DNA of 64,000 bases from Sedimenticola thiotaurini. GTDB lineage: Bacteria > Pseudomonadota > Gammaproteobacteria > Chromatiales > Chromatiaceae. Made by a program: the position numbers and the translations under genes. Below, piece by piece: positions 7,807-17,004 of the stretch. Under the pieces are notes generated by a model that was not told the origin of the DNA, searched no databases, and was given only the letters and a program-made list of their open reading frames with translations. The first letter of the stretch is position 1. The number at the start of each line of letters is the position of its first letter. Location of the stretch: assembly GCA_007713595.1 (NCBI GenBank), contig VMRY01000010.1, positions 1 to 64,000 on the forward strand, given 5' to 3'.

Positions 7807-9372
7807 CTACAGCGCCAAGACACGGTTTTTACCTGATTTCTTGGCCTGATAAAGCGCCTGATCTGCCCGTGCAAAGACATCTGCCGACGTATCGCCTTCT
7901 GTAAAGCAGCTCAAGCCACAGGAAATGGTCACTTCAACGCGATTCCCCAGAGAGTGGATACCGCTCTCCTGCACCTCTTTTCGAATCGCATCGGCCAGAT
8001 CAATTGAGTCACTCTTGGCAGAACCAATCAACAGCATTACGAACTCTTCACCACCAAAACGACCCACGAAATCCGTTTCACGCAACCCTGACTGCAGGTT
8101 CTGGCCGATGATACGCAGTGCCTTGTCGCCAGCATCATGGCCAAACCGGTCATTGATAATCTTGAAATCATCGATATCCCAAACCAACAGGCAGAGGGAT
8201 TCGCCAAAGCGCTTCCAACGGGCAAATTCACTTTCAAGACGCTCCTCATAAGCCAGGCGGTTCGGTAATCCGGTCACCGTATCTGTTGCCGCCTGCCGAT
8301 GCGCCTCAACCATCTTGCTGCGCAGCTCACGACTCTCATTTTGAACTTCATTGAGACGGTGGCGCAGATGCTCTTCTATTTGTGCGGCCTCCTGATGACG
8401 TCTACCCTCATTTTCTATAAAGGTCCCAACGTGGGATTCAATGGCATCCAGTCGTTTGCCGATATCCTGGCGCAACTGATCCAGGGTGCAGGCAGCATCC
8501 ATGTTATCGCGCATACCCCCTACCTGGTGTTTCATTACCTGATCCAGCACCTTGCCATCAACCCGGGACTGTTCACGGATCTCTGCCCCGTTATGCAGGT
8601 GCTTGTCAATATCCAGCAATCTTTGGGTCAGCTCTTCCAGGAATCCCCGGGTATCACATATCTCTGATTGCACACGCCCCAACGACGTAGAGAGCAGTGT
8701 CACCAGGGAAGTCATCACCTCGGCCCATACATCCGCATCCTTGCGTACAGCCAGTTCCAGCTCCAGTCTGTTGACATCCTGAACAAACTGCTTAGGCCAA
8801 TCCAGGCTCTTCAGCAGTGCCAATAAGCGCTGGTTAGGGGTCTCCTCATCTGCATCATCTGGTGCCACTGCTGCAGATGAGGAGAACAGCCGACTCAGTA
8901 ACCCCCCGGATGACGCGCCCCCCTCGGGACGGCTCAGCAGGCGTAAAAAACTGTCAATCTGGTCATCCGAGGTGCGCTCACCTTCAGCAATCAGCAACTC
9001 ACCCATCTTACGCAGTTTAGCCGCATTCCGACCGGTTAAACCCGAGCGTGCAATAAGGCGATGGAGTAGGTCTGTTTCAGCATGATCTGCAGATTGCGGA
9101 TCATCATTTGCGCGTAGAAGCGCCTCTGATATTGCAGACAGGCGCTCCTTCATATCCGCTTGAACGCCCTTTCTTACTGCATTTCTAAGCGATATAAGAT
9201 GGGGATCTAATGCGGGGTCAAGCCCAGCTGTGGCCAGTGTGAGACGGATAATAATCCGGCACAGCAGCTTTTCACTCTCCACGGCTGTCTCGGATTCCTC
9301 TGATTGCTGCCGTACCAGATCGAGATAGCGTGTCTTCCAGTCAGGAGCTATGGATGTGTCAGTATCGTTCAT
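7807..9372 (-). CDS. Cytosolic diguanylate cyclase (GGDEF)
   Basis: A 521-residue protein with no membrane helix. The first 340 or so residues are helical, with a predicted coiled coil leading into a C-terminal GGDEF domain (about 355-521). The active-site loop reads GGEEF at 440-444 and the inhibitory I-site RETD is at 431-434, five residues before it, so the enzyme should make cyclic di-GMP from two GTP and be product-inhibited. The N-terminal region is a family-specific sensory or oligomerisation module that I cannot name. It may be cotranscribed with the EEP-family gene six bases upstream (stop near 9379). Confidence 0.85.
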   Translation of the reverse strand: MNDTDTSIAPDWKTRYLDLVRQQSEESETAVESEKLLCRIIIRLTLATAGLDPALDPHLISLRNAVRKGVQADMKERLSAISEALLRANDDPQSADHAETDLLHRLIARSGLTGRNAAKLRKMGELLIAEGERTSDDQIDSFLRLLSRPEGGASSGGLLSRLFSSSAAVAPDDADEETPNQRLLALLKSLDWPKQFVQDVNRLELELAVRKDADVWAEVMTSLVTLLSTSLGRVQSEICDTRGFLEELTQRLLDIDKHLHNGAEIREQSRVDGKVLDQVMKHQVGGMRDNMDAACTLDQLRQDIGKRLDAIESHVGTFIENEGRRHQEAAQIEEHLRHRLNEVQNESRELRSKMVEAHRQAATDTVTGLPNRLAYEERLESEFARWKRFGESLCLLVWDIDDFKIINDRFGHDAGDKALRIIGQNLQSGLRETDFVGRFGGEEFVMLLIGSAKSDSIDLADAIRKEVQESGIHSLGNRVEVTISCGLSCFTEGDTSADVFARADQALYQAKKSGKNRVLAL

Positions 9373-9378
9373 CTGTAA

Positions 9379-10149
9379 TTACGCAGCCAATCTCATGCCT
9401 GAGGGTATAATGACATCGATTCCGATGGGGAGGTGATCGGATAGCGGGTACTCAACAACCTTGGCATTCTCCACCTGCAGGGAGCTGGAAACCAGAATAT
9501 GATCAAGTTTACGAATTGGTCGCCAGCTTGGGAAGGTATTCATCTCACAGGCCGGCTGCCAGAGTGAGCCACCGCTGGTTAATAATCGCATCTCTTGCGA
9601 ATCACACCCAAAGTTGAGATCTCCCATCACCACCACATGCGACAGGTCCGTTACCAGTTCACGGATAAAAGCAACCTGGCGTAAACGGGCGCGGCGGCCT
9701 AGCGCCAGATGCATGATACAGACAGTAATCCCGTCATCCCCTCCAAAACTACTGACAATCACACCTCGCCCTGGTAACCCGGGCAGTTTGTATTCAGCTA
9801 TCTGGGAGGGTCTTATACGGCTCAGCAGGCCATTACTGTTCTGCGCAATCTTGCCCAGACTGCGGTTGACCTGTTTATACCAGAAGGGGAAAGCGGCCTG
9901 ATGGGCCAGATACTCGGTCTGATCGACAAAACCACTGCGCAGACTGCCAGAGTCGACCTCTTGCAGTCCAACAATATCGTAGCCGTGAACAATTGCAGCA
10001 ATCCGATCAAGGTTACTCAAGCGCTCCCGATGAGGAAGCACCTGCTTCCAGCTCTGTGTCACATACTGACGATATCGTCGTGTATCAATACCAGTCTGTA
10101 TATTGTAGCTGAGCAATTTTAAACGCTGTGGCCTACCATCGCTATCCAT
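9379..10149 (-). CDS. Endonuclease/exonuclease/phosphatase (EEP) family protein
   Basis: A 256-residue EEP-fold hydrolase. The signature blocks are LLSYNIQTG (metal and active-site Asn), GLQEVD (catalytic Glu), HLALGRRAR, GDLNF (Asp/Asn pair) and SDHLPIG (catalytic Asp-His) near the C-terminus. Substrates in this family range from DNA to phospholipids and nucleotidyl groups; the sequence does not decide among them. There is no signal peptide, so it acts in the cytosol. It is close to the diguanylate cyclase downstream and dsbA upstream on the same strand (27-base gap). Confidence 0.82.
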   Translation of the reverse strand: MDSDGRPQRLKLLSYNIQTGIDTRRYRQYVTQSWKQVLPHRERLSNLDRIAAIVHGYDIVGLQEVDSGSLRSGFVDQTEYLAHQAAFPFWYKQVNRSLGKIAQNSNGLLSRIRPSQIAEYKLPGLPGRGVIVSSFGGDDGITVCIMHLALGRRARLRQVAFIRELVTDLSHVVVMGDLNFGCDSQEMRLLTSGGSLWQPACEMNTFPSWRPIRKLDHILVSSSLQVENAKVVEYPLSDHLPIGIDVIIPSGMRLAA

Positions 10150-10176
10150 TAGGAGTCCCCTGCTGCTACCTATAGT

Positions 10177-10824
10177 TTACTGCTTTACAGCCTGTTTTTC
10201 AGTGACAACCTTATCAATGAGGAAATTTATTGCCTGCATCTGAGCATCACCTTCCAGCCCGCTGGTTCTGAACTTTCCATCGACAATGAAGGTAGGCACC
10301 CCTCTTACATCAAATCGACTGGCCAACACCTCTGCACGTCGTGATTGGGTCTGTACCGCAAACGATTTCATTGCCTTACGGTAGGCCTCTATATCAACGC
10401 CCTTATCAGCCAGAAATGACTCCATTTCCTCAGGAGTAGCCAAACGATTACCCTGTTCATGAATCACATTGAAGATACTGGCATCAAGCTCCTCTTCCAC
10501 ACCCATCAGCATCAGTGCATAGTAGGTTTTGGCATGCAGTACCACATCTGCCCGCTTAAACATGGCGGGAATCCTTACAAAATCGACATTTTCAGGCTTA
10601 CTCTTCAGCCACGTACTCAGGTGTGGTTCCATCTTGTAACAGTGGGGGCAGGCATACCAGAAAAACTCTATCACTTGCACCCGATCACCCTCACCACCCG
10701 GTTGCTCAGGAATGATGGAGAAGTAATCAACATCCTCTTCAAAGGTGCTCTTTGCCTGCAAACTGCCCACAAAAAAGAGTGTCACCAGTAGCGGCAGTAA
10801 CCGGAAAAACGATAGTTTCTTCAT
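10177..10824 (-). CDS. dsbA: Periplasmic thiol:disulfide oxidoreductase DsbA
   Basis: The 215-residue product has a cleavable signal peptide (MKKLSFFRLLPLLVTLFFVG, cut near QAKS) and a thioredoxin fold with the redox motif C59-P-H-C62 typical of DsbA. The cis-proline loop is in RGVPTFIV. It introduces disulfides into exported proteins and is reoxidised by DsbB. The gene lies downstream of the cytochrome c4 gene on the same strand, an order also known from Pseudomonas and Azotobacter. The terminator after c4 suggests partly separate transcription. Confidence 0.92.
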   Translation of the reverse strand: MKKLSFFRLLPLLVTLFFVGSLQAKSTFEEDVDYFSIIPEQPGGEGDRVQVIEFFWYACPHCYKMEPHLSTWLKSKPENVDFVRIPAMFKRADVVLHAKTYYALMLMGVEEELDASIFNVIHEQGNRLATPEEMESFLADKGVDIEAYRKAMKSFAVQTQSRRAEVLASRFDVRGVPTFIVDGKFRTSGLEGDAQMQAINFLIDKVVTEKQAVKQ

Positions 10825-11129
10825 TTTATCTCCTCAATTGAATGTTAAGCGGCCATTTGCTGGAAAAGTTAAGTCGCGAAGCAGGACAATCACAGCGACT
10901 CCAGACTCTTTCCGACCTATTTACGCTACGTGGGTTCAACCAGAGTCATACCTGGCGCATAACGAAGTGATGAAAACAGAACACATCGCCATACCGAAGA
11001 GACGAAAGCTTAAACAACAAAAACCCCGCAAGCCATTGATCTGACTGCGGGGATCTGTTGTCGCATTAGCGCAGGTAAAACCCTGAACTAGTGAAATGCT
11101 CTAAACCGATGGCGTGTAATCAGCAATGA
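10825..11129. other. Spacer between cytochrome c4 and dsbA
   Basis: These 305 bases hold the c4 terminator (11019-11052) and, nearer dsbA, the presumed dsbA promoter. I saw no gene: the plus-strand frame at 10745-11044 overlaps dsbA in antisense and has no coding features. Confidence 0.5.
11019..11052 (-). terminator. Rho-independent terminator of the cytochrome c4 gene
   Basis: The stem CCCCGCA/TGCGGGG (11046-11052 with 11024-11030, 15-base loop) is followed on the minus strand by TTTTTGTTGTTT. It lies 78 bases past the c4 stop codon. Confidence 0.8.
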
Positions 11130-11735
11130 TCAACGTAGTCCTTGCAGATACTGTGCTACGGCAGCGATCTCTTTATCGGTCATGCGGAAAACCACATTCT
11201 GCATCATCTTTGCATTATCATTGGTCCGGTCACCTGAACGGAAATCCTTCAGGGTTTTTTCGATATAGGCCGCATGCTGACCTGAGATGCGCGGGAACTT
11301 GGCAGAGGGATTACCACTGCCAGTAGGACCATGGCAGGCCATACAGGCCGCTACGTTAGTGGATGCGTTACCGGCACGGTAAATTTTGCCACCCAGCTCA
11401 ACCGAATCGGCCGTCGCCGTCCCGGGGGCTTGAGTCTGGCTACTGAAGTAGGCCGCCAGATCATCCATATCCTGATCGCTCAACGGCATTGCCATGGGTG
11501 ACATCAAGTCATTCTTACGAGCGCCGGCCTTGAACTCCTGCAGCTGCTTTTTGATGTAGTTGGGGTGTTGGCCCGCCAGTTTCGGCCACACCGCATTAGC
11601 GCTATTACCATCCGCCCCGTGGCATGCAAGACAGGTGGCAGACTTGGTCTTGCCAGCGGCCGCATCACCTGCTGCCTGAGCATTAACGACAACCATTGCC
11701 AAAACGATAGAAACTGAGACAAGCCATTTATTCAT
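11130..11735 (-). CDS. Diheme cytochrome c4
   Basis: A 201-residue periplasmic electron carrier with a signal peptide ending near AQAAG and two homologous class I cytochrome halves. The heme-binding motifs are C35-LA-C38-H39 and C131-MA-C134-H135, with axial methionines expected from the MAMPLSDQD and MQNVVFRMTD segments. Cytochrome c4 typically passes electrons to terminal oxidases. The start ATG 11735 has a weak AGG-containing leader. It is followed by its own terminator and then dsbA. Confidence 0.92.
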   Translation of the reverse strand: MNKWLVSVSIVLAMVVVNAQAAGDAAAGKTKSATCLACHGADGNSANAVWPKLAGQHPNYIKKQLQEFKAGARKNDLMSPMAMPLSDQDMDDLAAYFSSQTQAPGTATADSVELGGKIYRAGNASTNVAACMACHGPTGSGNPSAKFPRISGQHAAYIEKTLKDFRSGDRTNDNAKMMQNVVFRMTDKEIAAVAQYLQGLR

Positions 11736-11824
11736 GGTAAAACCTGCTGTGTCGACTGATAAAGTTCAGCCTTTTGTGAATCCTCCAGGTCGGCAATATT
11801 CGATTACCCCCCGGAAATCAAACA

Positions 11825-11855
11825 CCCCGGGGAGACGATTAGAAATCGCCCGGGG
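11825..11855. promoter_or_regulatory. Bulged GC-rich hairpin in the cytochrome c4 leader region
   Basis: The outer stem CCCCGGG (11825-11831) pairs with CCCGGGG (11849-11855) and the inner stem CGATT pairs with AATCG (11836-11848), separated by a 4-base bulge. It sits about 90 bases upstream of the c4 ATG. It could be a leader structure of the c4 mRNA or a barrier between divergent units. Its role is unknown. Confidence 0.45.
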
Positions 11856-11971
11856 ACCGAAAAAAGCCGTGCATGTATACCAGATGGCGGCTCACTTGGT
11901 CAAATTCAGCCGCTTTATGCCCCCTTGTAATGATTCAGCATTGCGCTCATTTTCACCCACTAAATGAACGC

Positions 11972-11985
11972 TTGAGAATTATCAT
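11972..11985. promoter_or_regulatory. FNR/Anr-like box upstream of menF
   Basis: The sequence TTGAG-AATT-ATCAT matches the FNR consensus TTGAT-N4-ATCAA at eight of ten positions with correct spacing. It lies about 100 bases upstream of the menF start. No -10 hexamer was convincing at the ideal distance. Confidence 0.4.
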
Positions 11986-12077
11986 GTTCAGATAAAATAT
12001 CTGCTGATGAAATGCGCCACACTACAGGAATGCAGTATCATCCGCTGAGTTAACCAACACGGGACAGACAGAGCCAC

Positions 12078-13463
12078 ATGGCCAACAGGCAACCCTTGAT
12101 CAAGGCGATCATCGCCAGACTAAAAACGTCGCTGACCGGACTCCCAGCAGAGAGCAAGGGGCTATTCAGTGTGACCCTGGCTGTGCCGGAACTGCAACTG
12201 CACCTCCTTCCACCCTTGAAAAACAACTGGTTCTACTGGGGCGAACCGAGTCGAAGAGAGTATCTCCTGGGACTGGGTGAGGCGCTCAGGCTCTCATCAC
12301 GTGGTAGCCATCGCTTAAAGCAGCTCTCGGATCAGTTCGAAAATATCCGCTCAAAATGGATCCAAATGGACCCTGACCTGACCGGATTACATGCCACTGC
12401 CTTCACCGGATTTGCCTTCAACCCGGATGACCCGATGATTCAGGCCTGGACTGGACTGCCGAATGCGGCCATCTTCTTCCCGGAACTGCTGCTGCATCAA
12501 ACCAGTGAAGCGTGCGCCGTAACCTTCACTTTCACTCACACCGATTCATCCAGAGCGACACTGCGCAGTCAACATCTGCTACAGGAGCTACTCGATGGTT
12601 TAGGTGCGAACTCAGGCCCCAAAACCCGCAAAACCACCCTATCAAGAACTGGTGCCACCCCATCCAATGACGAATGGATCAACCAGGTAAGCAGTGCAAC
12701 CAGCGCTATTCGCATGGGGAGACTGGACAAGGTTGTCCCCTTTAGACGCATCAGTGTGAAATCAACTCACCCCTTTAACCCGGCTCGCCTGATGGCCTCT
12801 CTGGATGACCTGCACCCCAGCAGCATCCTCTTCTCTGTGCGACTGGATGGCAGCACCTTTGCAGCAGCAACCCCGGAACACCTCATTACCCGTCAGGGCA
12901 ACAAGATCAGCTGTGACGCCATAGGCGGCACCATCAAGCGCGCACTCAACCCAGATGAAGACATGAAGCTGGGCCGATCTCTGCTGGAGGACCCAAAATC
13001 ACGCCATGAGCATGCCTTGGTTGTAAAAGGCATCCTCGACAGCCTGAAAAGCCACTGTCACAACCTCACGGCGGCCACCAGCCCCTCACTGAAACGTCTG
13101 CGTAATCTGCAGCACCTGTGGACCGGCATCAACGGGAAACTGAGTGGTGACACCACACTGCTGCGGGTAGCCAATGACCTGCACCCAACCGCTGCGGTGA
13201 GTGGCTTTCCCAGCGCCAGCGCAGAACGCTGGCTGCATGACCACAAAAACAATACACGCGGCTGGTACACCGGGGCGGCGGGCTGGCTGGATAATCGTGG
13301 CGATGGGGAATTGGCCGTTCTACTGCGTTGCGCCCTGCTGAACGGCGAGCGGGCAGAACTGTTCGCCGGTGCTGGCGTCACCAGTGAATCCTGTCCCATA
13401 GCGGAGCTTCAGGAGACAGAGCTTAAATTCGGCACTATGCTCGAGGCCTTGGAGCATGCCTGA
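12078..13463 (+). CDS. menF: Isochorismate synthase MenF
   Basis: A 461-residue chorismate-binding enzyme that converts chorismate to isochorismate, the first committed step of menaquinone synthesis. The C-terminal chorismate-binding domain (about 200-455) has the general-base Lys218 in RLDKVVPFRR, the GGTIKRALNP and DPKSRHEHALVV blocks, LHPTAAVSGFP, and the final GAGVTSESCPIAELQETE segment with metal-binding glutamates. It opens a tightly packed operon: its end overlaps menD by eight bases, suggesting coupled translation. Confidence 0.93.
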   Translation: MANRQPLIKAIIARLKTSLTGLPAESKGLFSVTLAVPELQLHLLPPLKNNWFYWGEPSRREYLLGLGEALRLSSRGSHRLKQLSDQFENIRSKWIQMDPDLTGLHATAFTGFAFNPDDPMIQAWTGLPNAAIFFPELLLHQTSEACAVTFTFTHTDSSRATLRSQHLLQELLDGLGANSGPKTRKTTLSRTGATPSNDEWINQVSSATSAIRMGRLDKVVPFRRISVKSTHPFNPARLMASLDDLHPSSILFSVRLDGSTFAAATPEHLITRQGNKISCDAIGGTIKRALNPDEDMKLGRSLLEDPKSRHEHALVVKGILDSLKSHCHNLTAATSPSLKRLRNLQHLWTGINGKLSGDTTLLRVANDLHPTAAVSGFPSASAERWLHDHKNNTRGWYTGAAGWLDNRGDGELAVLLRCALLNGERAELFAGAGVTSESCPIAELQETELKFGTMLEALEHA

Positions 13464-15177
13464 AAACTCCCCCGGGGAATGCAATCTCCTCTGGGCATTT
13501 GCACTGATTGACGGCCTCGCCTCCAGCGGCGTCACCCAGGCCGTGGTATCACCGGGCTCCCGTTCCACCCCGCTGGTACTGGCCTGCGACAGCCACCCCG
13601 CCATAGAAGTCACACCCATGGTGGATGAACGTTGTGCGGCTTTCTTTGCCTTGGGCTTGGCCAAGCAGAATCATCGTCCGGTGATTTTGATTGCCACCTC
13701 CGGCAGCGCGCCAGCCCACTGGTTTCCCGCCGTTATCGAGGCCTGTCACAGTAATATCCCACTGCTCCTGCTGACAGCGGATCGCCCACCTGAACTGCAT
13801 GGCTGGGGGGCCAATCAGACGACTGATCAACAAAACCTGTTCGGCAGCCATCTGCGGGCCTTTCATGACCCAGGACCGGCCCAGGATAACACCCCAGCCA
13901 GAGCCCAGCTGCTGCAGCTGGGCAGCGATGCGGCAATGCATGCCGTGTCCCCCTGGCCGGGCCCTATACAGATCAATATGCCGTTCAGGGAACCGCTACT
14001 ACCACCCGTCCCGGCAAAAATGCCTTCCCCCATAGAACGACAACGGCGCAAGACCCAGAATGGGATAGCTGACCCGGACTCAGTGGAGGCCATTGTAAGA
14101 GAGATTGCCGGTCGACCTGGTCTGATTCTCTGTGGCGCCAGCGACCTTGGAAAACCTTTTGCACAAGCTGTCACTCACCTGGCAGAGCGACTGAACTGCC
14201 CAATCATCGCCGATCCATTGAGTAATTTGCGTTTTGGCAAGCATGACAAGTCCACTGTCATCAGCCATTACGATGCCTTTATTGAAACAGCTGCCAAACG
14301 ACTTAAGCCCAGCTGGATTTTACGCTTTGGCGCATTGCCGGTTTCAAAGCCCCTGCTTCAATATCTGGATAAGACGGCTGCCCCCCAACTGATCTGCGAC
14401 CCCTATCAGCAGTGGCCAAAGATGCCGCCTAACGGCCAGCTGTCGATCTCGGCAGAGCCAACCAGTCTGTGTGAGGCTATCGAGACCCGGCAGCCCGAAC
14501 CTGCACCCGCTGAGTGGCTAAATAGCATTAGGCAGATGGAGCAAGCCGCTGCCGACCTGATGCAGCCGTCGACCGATGGAGATCGCCCATTCGAGGGAAG
14601 CCTTATCAAATCACTGTTCGATTGCTTACCAAATGAGAGCCTGCTATTCAGTGGCAACTCCATGCCCATCCGCCAGCTGGATAGCTGGAGCGCCAAAGGT
14701 GACAAGGCGATCCATATAGCAGCTAACCGGGGGGTGAGCGGTATCGACGGAAACATCTCCACCTTTATCGGCATGTCAGGCGGTGGCTATCGCGCCTCTG
14801 TTGCGCTGCTGGGTGACCTGGCCTTTTATCACGATATGAACGGCCTGCTCGCCGCACGTGGAAAGGATCTGGTGATTGTCCTGATCAATAACAATGGTGG
14901 GGGCATCTTCGGCTACCTCCCCCAGGCCACTCTCAGCAGCTATGAGCGCTACTGGAATACCGCCACTGAGCTCGACTTCAAACAGACCGCCGCACTTTAT
15001 GGACTGAACTATCAGCGCATCACCCGGCAATCGGCCTTCCAACCGGCACTGAAACAAGCATTCAATGCCAAGGGCCCACAACTTATTGAAGTGATGGTAG
15101 AACGGGATTACAGCATCAAGCGGCACCGCCACTACAGGGGCATTGTGGCTCGCCAGATAACGAGACAGAACGGTTAA
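13456..15177 (+). CDS. menD: SEPHCHC synthase MenD
   Basis: Thiamine-diphosphate enzyme of 573 residues that joins 2-oxoglutarate to isochorismate. The N-terminal domain has [32 protein letters not shown] and LTADRPPEL, all MenD hallmarks. The C-terminal ThDP-binding motif begins at GDLAFYHD and runs to [10 protein letters not shown]. Length matches the family (about 550-580). It is the second gene of the men operon. Confidence 0.94.
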   Translation: MPENSPGECNLLWAFALIDGLASSGVTQAVVSPGSRSTPLVLACDSHPAIEVTPMVDERCAAFFALGLAKQNHRPVILIATSGSAPAHWFPAVIEACHSNIPLLLLTADRPPELHGWGANQTTDQQNLFGSHLRAFHDPGPAQDNTPARAQLLQLGSDAAMHAVSPWPGPIQINMPFREPLLPPVPAKMPSPIERQRRKTQNGIADPDSVEAIVREIAGRPGLILCGASDLGKPFAQAVTHLAERLNCPIIADPLSNLRFGKHDKSTVISHYDAFIETAAKRLKPSWILRFGALPVSKPLLQYLDKTAAPQLICDPYQQWPKMPPNGQLSISAEPTSLCEAIETRQPEPAPAEWLNSIRQMEQAAADLMQPSTDGDRPFEGSLIKSLFDCLPNESLLFSGNSMPIRQLDSWSAKGDKAIHIAANRGVSGIDGNISTFIGMSGGGYRASVALLGDLAFYHDMNGLLAARGKDLVIVLINNNGGGIFGYLPQATLSSYERYWNTATELDFKQTAALYGLNYQRITRQSAFQPALKQAFNAKGPQLIEVMVERDYSIKRHRHYRGIVARQITRQNG

Positions 15178-15289
15178 TTCCCATCCAGAAATGATATCCA
15201 AAACGATTGCTCCGCTTTTTTTAGTCACAGGCCGACCGAATTGTTTAAAATGCAACTTTCTGACAAACGACAAAACCATTGAGGTGAAT

Positions 15290-16120
15290 ATGGGCAGCAG
15301 TATCGAATGGCAAGTGCCTGATGGGAGTGACTACAGCGACATCCTCTACCACACGGCCGAGGGAATCGCCAAGATCACCATCAACCGGCCTCAGGTACGC
15401 AACGCCTTCAGGCCCGAGACGGTCATGCAGATGATCCAGGCGTTTCGCAAGGCCCATCTCGATCCGAATATAGGCGCCATAATTCTCACCGGTGCCGGCG
15501 ACAAGGCATTCTGCTCTGGTGGTGACCAGACCATCCGCGGTGATGGCGGCTATCGGGACAGCAGTGGCGTGGAGCATCTGAATGTGCTGGAGCTACAGCG
15601 GCAGATTCGCACCCTGCCCAAACCTGTGGTGGCGATGGTCGCTGGCTATGCCATCGGTGGCGGCCATGTGCTGCACCTGATCTGCGACCTCTCCATAGCT
15701 GCCGACAATGCCCGCTTTGGCCAGACTGGCCCAAGGGTGGGCAGTTTTGATGGCGGCCTGGGTGCTGGACTCCTCGCCCGCACCGTTGGCATGAAAAAGG
15801 CAAAAGAGATCTGGTTCCTCTGTCGCCAATACGATGCACAACAGGCGCTCGATATGGGACTGGTCAACACCGTGGTACCACTCACAGAACTGGAAGCAGA
15901 GACCGTCCAGTGGTGCCGGGAGATGCTGCAACTCTCCCCCACCGCACTGCGCATGCTGAAGGCCTCCTTTAATGCCGAGACTGATGGTCTCGCCGGCATT
16001 CAGGAACTGGCAGGCAACGCCACCGGACTGTTCTATCTGACCGCTGAAGCACAGGAGGGCCGGGATGCCTTCGTTGAAAAACGCCCTGCAGATTTCAACA
16101 AATTCCCGCGCAGACCCTGA
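15290..16120 (+). CDS. menB: 1,4-dihydroxy-2-naphthoyl-CoA synthase MenB
   Basis: A crotonase-fold enzyme that cyclises O-succinylbenzoyl-CoA to DHNA-CoA. I use the ATG at 15290 (276 aa, [12 protein letters not shown]), behind GAGGTG at 15281-15286. An in-frame start at 15191 would add 33 residues that do not resemble MenB. Recognisable blocks are [11 protein letters not shown] (about 74-84), [11 protein letters not shown] (119-129) and [14 protein letters not shown] (143-156), which carry the oxyanion hole and active-site residues. Its gap from menD is about 110 bases, the largest in the operon. Confidence 0.93.
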   Translation: MGSSIEWQVPDGSDYSDILYHTAEGIAKITINRPQVRNAFRPETVMQMIQAFRKAHLDPNIGAIILTGAGDKAFCSGGDQTIRGDGGYRDSSGVEHLNVLELQRQIRTLPKPVVAMVAGYAIGGGHVLHLICDLSIAADNARFGQTGPRVGSFDGGLGAGLLARTVGMKKAKEIWFLCRQYDAQQALDMGLVNTVVPLTELEAETVQWCREMLQLSPTALRMLKASFNAETDGLAGIQELAGNATGLFYLTAEAQEGRDAFVEKRPADFNKFPRRP

Positions 16121-16134
16121 GCCTCAACAACACC

Positions 16135-17004
16135 ATGCAGATCAAACACTGGTTACTAGCGGTCAGACCAAAGACACTTGGCATCTCTGTGGTGCCGGTA
16201 CTGGTTGGAACGGCCCTCGCCTGGGCTGAGCTGAACAGTGTTATCTGGTTACCTGCTCTGGCCGCATTGATCGCGGCCATACTGATCCAGATCGGCACCA
16301 ACCTCTACAACGACGCCGCAGATTTTGAACGGGGTGCCGACACACCAGACCGGCTTGGCCCCAAGCGCGCCACTGCCCAGGGCTGGTTCAGTGCCGCCCA
16401 GGTAAAACGTGCCGCCCTGATCAGCTTCGGTAGTGCCTTTCTGATTGGCATCTATCTCGCTTGGGTCGGTGGCTGGCCGATCATCCTCATCGGCCTGCTC
16501 TCACTACTGGCAGGCTACGCCTATACCGGCGGCCCCAGACCCATCGCCTACAGCGCCAGCGGTGAGGTCTTTGTCTTCATCTTCTTTGGCCTGATGGCCG
16601 TCAGTGGCAGCTACTACCTGCAGACCAACAGCCTGACCGCCGAGACCCTTATCTGTGCCGGGGCAATTGGTCTGCTGGCCGCTGCCGTACTGCTGGTGAA
16701 TAACTATCGTGACCTGGAGACCGATGAACGGGCCGCCAAACTCACATTGACTCATTACCTTGGGCGGGAGCGCGCCCGACAACTCTACATCCTGCTGATG
16801 TTGCTGCCGTTTGCCCTGCCAGTGGCGTTCAATCATCGCTACGACGGCAGCTGGCTGGTAGTGCTCTGCCTCCCCTTTGCACTCTGGTTGCTGCACCGCT
16901 TTTCCACTGAGCCCCCAGGACGGGGATTCAATGACATCCTGGCCAACACCGCCAAGCTGCAGCTGGTTTACGGGGCACTGCTGAGCCTTGGGCTGATCCT
17001 CTGA
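16135..17004 (+). CDS. menA: DHNA polyprenyltransferase MenA
   Basis: The 289-residue integral membrane prenyltransferase (UbiA superfamily) attaches the isoprenoid tail to 1,4-dihydroxy-2-naphthoate. It has about eight to nine transmembrane helices, the first Asp-rich motif NLYNDAADF at 57-64 and the second around NYRDLETDERAAK. The stop TGA overlaps the menC ATG by one base. Together with ubiX elsewhere in the window it indicates capacity for both menaquinone and ubiquinone. Confidence 0.93.
   Translation: MQIKHWLLAVRPKTLGISVVPVLVGTALAWAELNSVIWLPALAALIAAILIQIGTNLYNDAADFERGADTPDRLGPKRATAQGWFSAAQVKRAALISFGSAFLIGIYLAWVGGWPIILIGLLSLLAGYAYTGGPRPIAYSASGEVFVFIFFGLMAVSGSYYLQTNSLTAETLICAGAIGLLAAAVLLVNNYRDLETDERAAKLTLTHYLGRERARQLYILLMLLPFALPVAFNHRYDGSWLVVLCLPFALWLLHRFSTEPPGRGFNDILANTAKLQLVYGALLSLGLIL

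Larger units (their letters stand above)
11736..12077. other. Divergent promoter region of cytochrome c4 and menF
   Basis: This 342-base spacer carries a strong bulged hairpin (11825-11855) and an FNR-like box (11972-11985), annotated separately. The frame at 11734-11967 overlaps these elements and shows no coding character, so I treat the region as regulatory. Confidence 0.55.

Noticed and set aside
10745-11044. 99-codon frame across the dsbA start and its upstream spacer
   Set aside because: It is antisense to dsbA in its first part and crosses the c4 terminator in its last part.
11734-11967. 77-codon frame in the c4/menF spacer
   Set aside because: It overlaps the c4 start and a strong hairpin, and it has no ribosome site.
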